Shown: positions 62,913-64,000 of the stretch, piece by piece | Position numbering within the stretch: the first letter of the stretch is position 1 | Layout of the letters: the number at the start of each line of letters is the position of its first letter | DNA from: Sycobia sp. Sy_11 | Lineage: Eukaryota; Arthropoda; Insecta; Hymenoptera; Epichrysomallidae | DNA length: 64,000 nucleotides | Assembly: GCA_018907035.1 (NCBI GenBank) | Contig: JACCIC010000036.1 | Location: 1,319,001 to 1,383,000, forward strand | Reading direction: 5' to 3' | The notes under the pieces: generated by a model | The model's database searches: none | The model's input: only the letters and a program-made list of their open reading frames with translations | What the model was told of the DNA's origin: nothing | Position numbers and translations under genes: made by a program

Positions 62913-64000
62913 TCATTATTTGATATTTATCTAAAATAGATTATTTTGTTTATTGTATTAAATTATTTTTAAATTACTTATTCTAAATAAGCGTATTTTG
63001 GAAAATAATAAATTAATAAAAATTATATAATATTTGAAAACAAATTTCAATTGTTTTTATCGATTTATATTACAAAATTTAAAAAACAAATTCGAATAAA
63101 GATTGTGTCATTTGTCTGATGCAGTGTTCCAAATATAGATATATATATATATAGGTCTTATATAAAATCCCTTCTGAATTTTGCAACATAATATGATATA
63201 ATGTTATCTGAAATGGAATCGAACCTTTTAGCGGGGATACCTGCAGATTACCTAAACGTAGTCGGACGTTTATATTTTATATTTTATTGTGTTTATATTT
63301 TATATTTTACTATTTTTCATATTTAATATTTTCTGGGCATAGTTTTATGTTTTAACTTTTAGTTAAATTTTCTTTGTTATTTCTTTTTTACCGTTTAATT
63401 AAATTTGTTAACCATTTTTTTAAAAATAGGTTTTTAACATTTTATTTATTTATTTATGCTTAATTATTTTTATTTTTTTTTAATTATAGGTTAAATAAGA
63501 TCTTTGGATTAATATTTTAAGAGTCGTAGTTGATTTTTCGTTATCATTTTTTCTTACTTAGTTTTTACAATAAATATTGCAATTAAAATTTCAACCTGCA
63601 ACAGTAAGAATGGCCAAAAATTTAATTACAATACGAAAATGATACAATAACTATAAAGAATAAAAATACTTCGTTTAAAAACCAATTTGTATATTTCATT
63701 TATTTAAAATTAAATATGATAGAGAACATTTTATAAAAAGATACATTCACTAGCAAGTTTAGGTTCTACATGACTTGGTGATAAAATCACAGCGTAGTCC
63801 CCATCTATGTTACAAAAATAGGACTTTTTTCGAGGAACATAAATTTTAGATTCAGAAATTTTGTCTAATAAATAATCAAAATTTATTCAATTTTTAACTA
63901 CTTAAAAAATAAAACTAATGACTAAGTATACATTTATAATAAAATTTTTAAGAAAAGCAAAATAACTAGGCGAGTTTGATATGTTTTTAGAATATTAAGA
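62913..64000. other. AT-rich non-coding DNA
   Basis: Low-complexity A/T stretches; nothing recognised. Confidence 0.5.

Overview
The window is eukaryotic nuclear DNA, almost certainly from an insect. Three things show this: spliceosomal exons of a secreted or extracellular protein, decayed eukaryotic transposons (Penelope-like, Tc1/mariner-like, tRNA-derived SINE), and very dense long microsatellites, with more than 20 long (TA)n tracts. The DNA is AT-rich, with small CpG-rich islands. An insect such as a hymenopteran would fit, but the sequence does not settle the order. There is no sign of prokaryotic gene organisation.

Only one gene is well supported, on the minus strand. Exon 43381-43180 and exon 29563-29419 together encode the first two thirds of a laminin G-like (LamG) domain. 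The first exon ends AG|GTAAGA in phase 2. The second follows a TTTTAG acceptor and completes the split Arg codon in frame. The intron between them is 13,616 bp. The domain is unfinished at 29419, and an acceptor at 43382 demands an upstream exon. The rest of the window is therefore most simply read as giant introns of this gene: more than 20 kb upstream and probably more than 29 kb downstream. I found neither neighbouring exon. The family resembles the LamG domains of agrin, perlecan, pikachurin or eyes-shut type matrix proteins, but I cannot name the gene.

The intronic DNA, from left to right, holds: a 21-bp dispersed repeat (1.96 kb, again at 30.81 kb); a 13-bp hairpin beside a (CT)n tract (4.2 kb); the 3' end of a Penelope-like element with a GIY-YIG endonuclease remnant and a hammerhead-like core (6.4-6.8 kb, minus); a hAT-like terminal sequence (12.2 kb); a long open frame of uncertain status (15.0-15.5 kb, minus); a tRNA-derived SINE with a poly(A) tail (20.7 kb); a complete hammerhead ribozyme fold (34.26 kb, plus, antisense to the gene); a deleted DD34E Tc1-like transposase with its last catalytic residue replaced (40.2-40.6 kb, minus); a degenerate second tRNA-like SINE (43.8 kb); a CpG-rich block (46 kb); a 60-bp minisatellite whose last units are inverted (50.3-51.0 kb); and two 96%-identical 125-bp direct repeats around a GC-richer 1-kb insert (61.7-62.9 kb).

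The most interesting element is the hammerhead at 34256-34324. Every invariant core position is present, stems I, II and III can form, and the two terminal loops contain 12 perfectly complementary nucleotides. That is far more than ordinary hammerhead loop-loop contacts and suggests either a long pseudoknot or a self-inhibiting switch.
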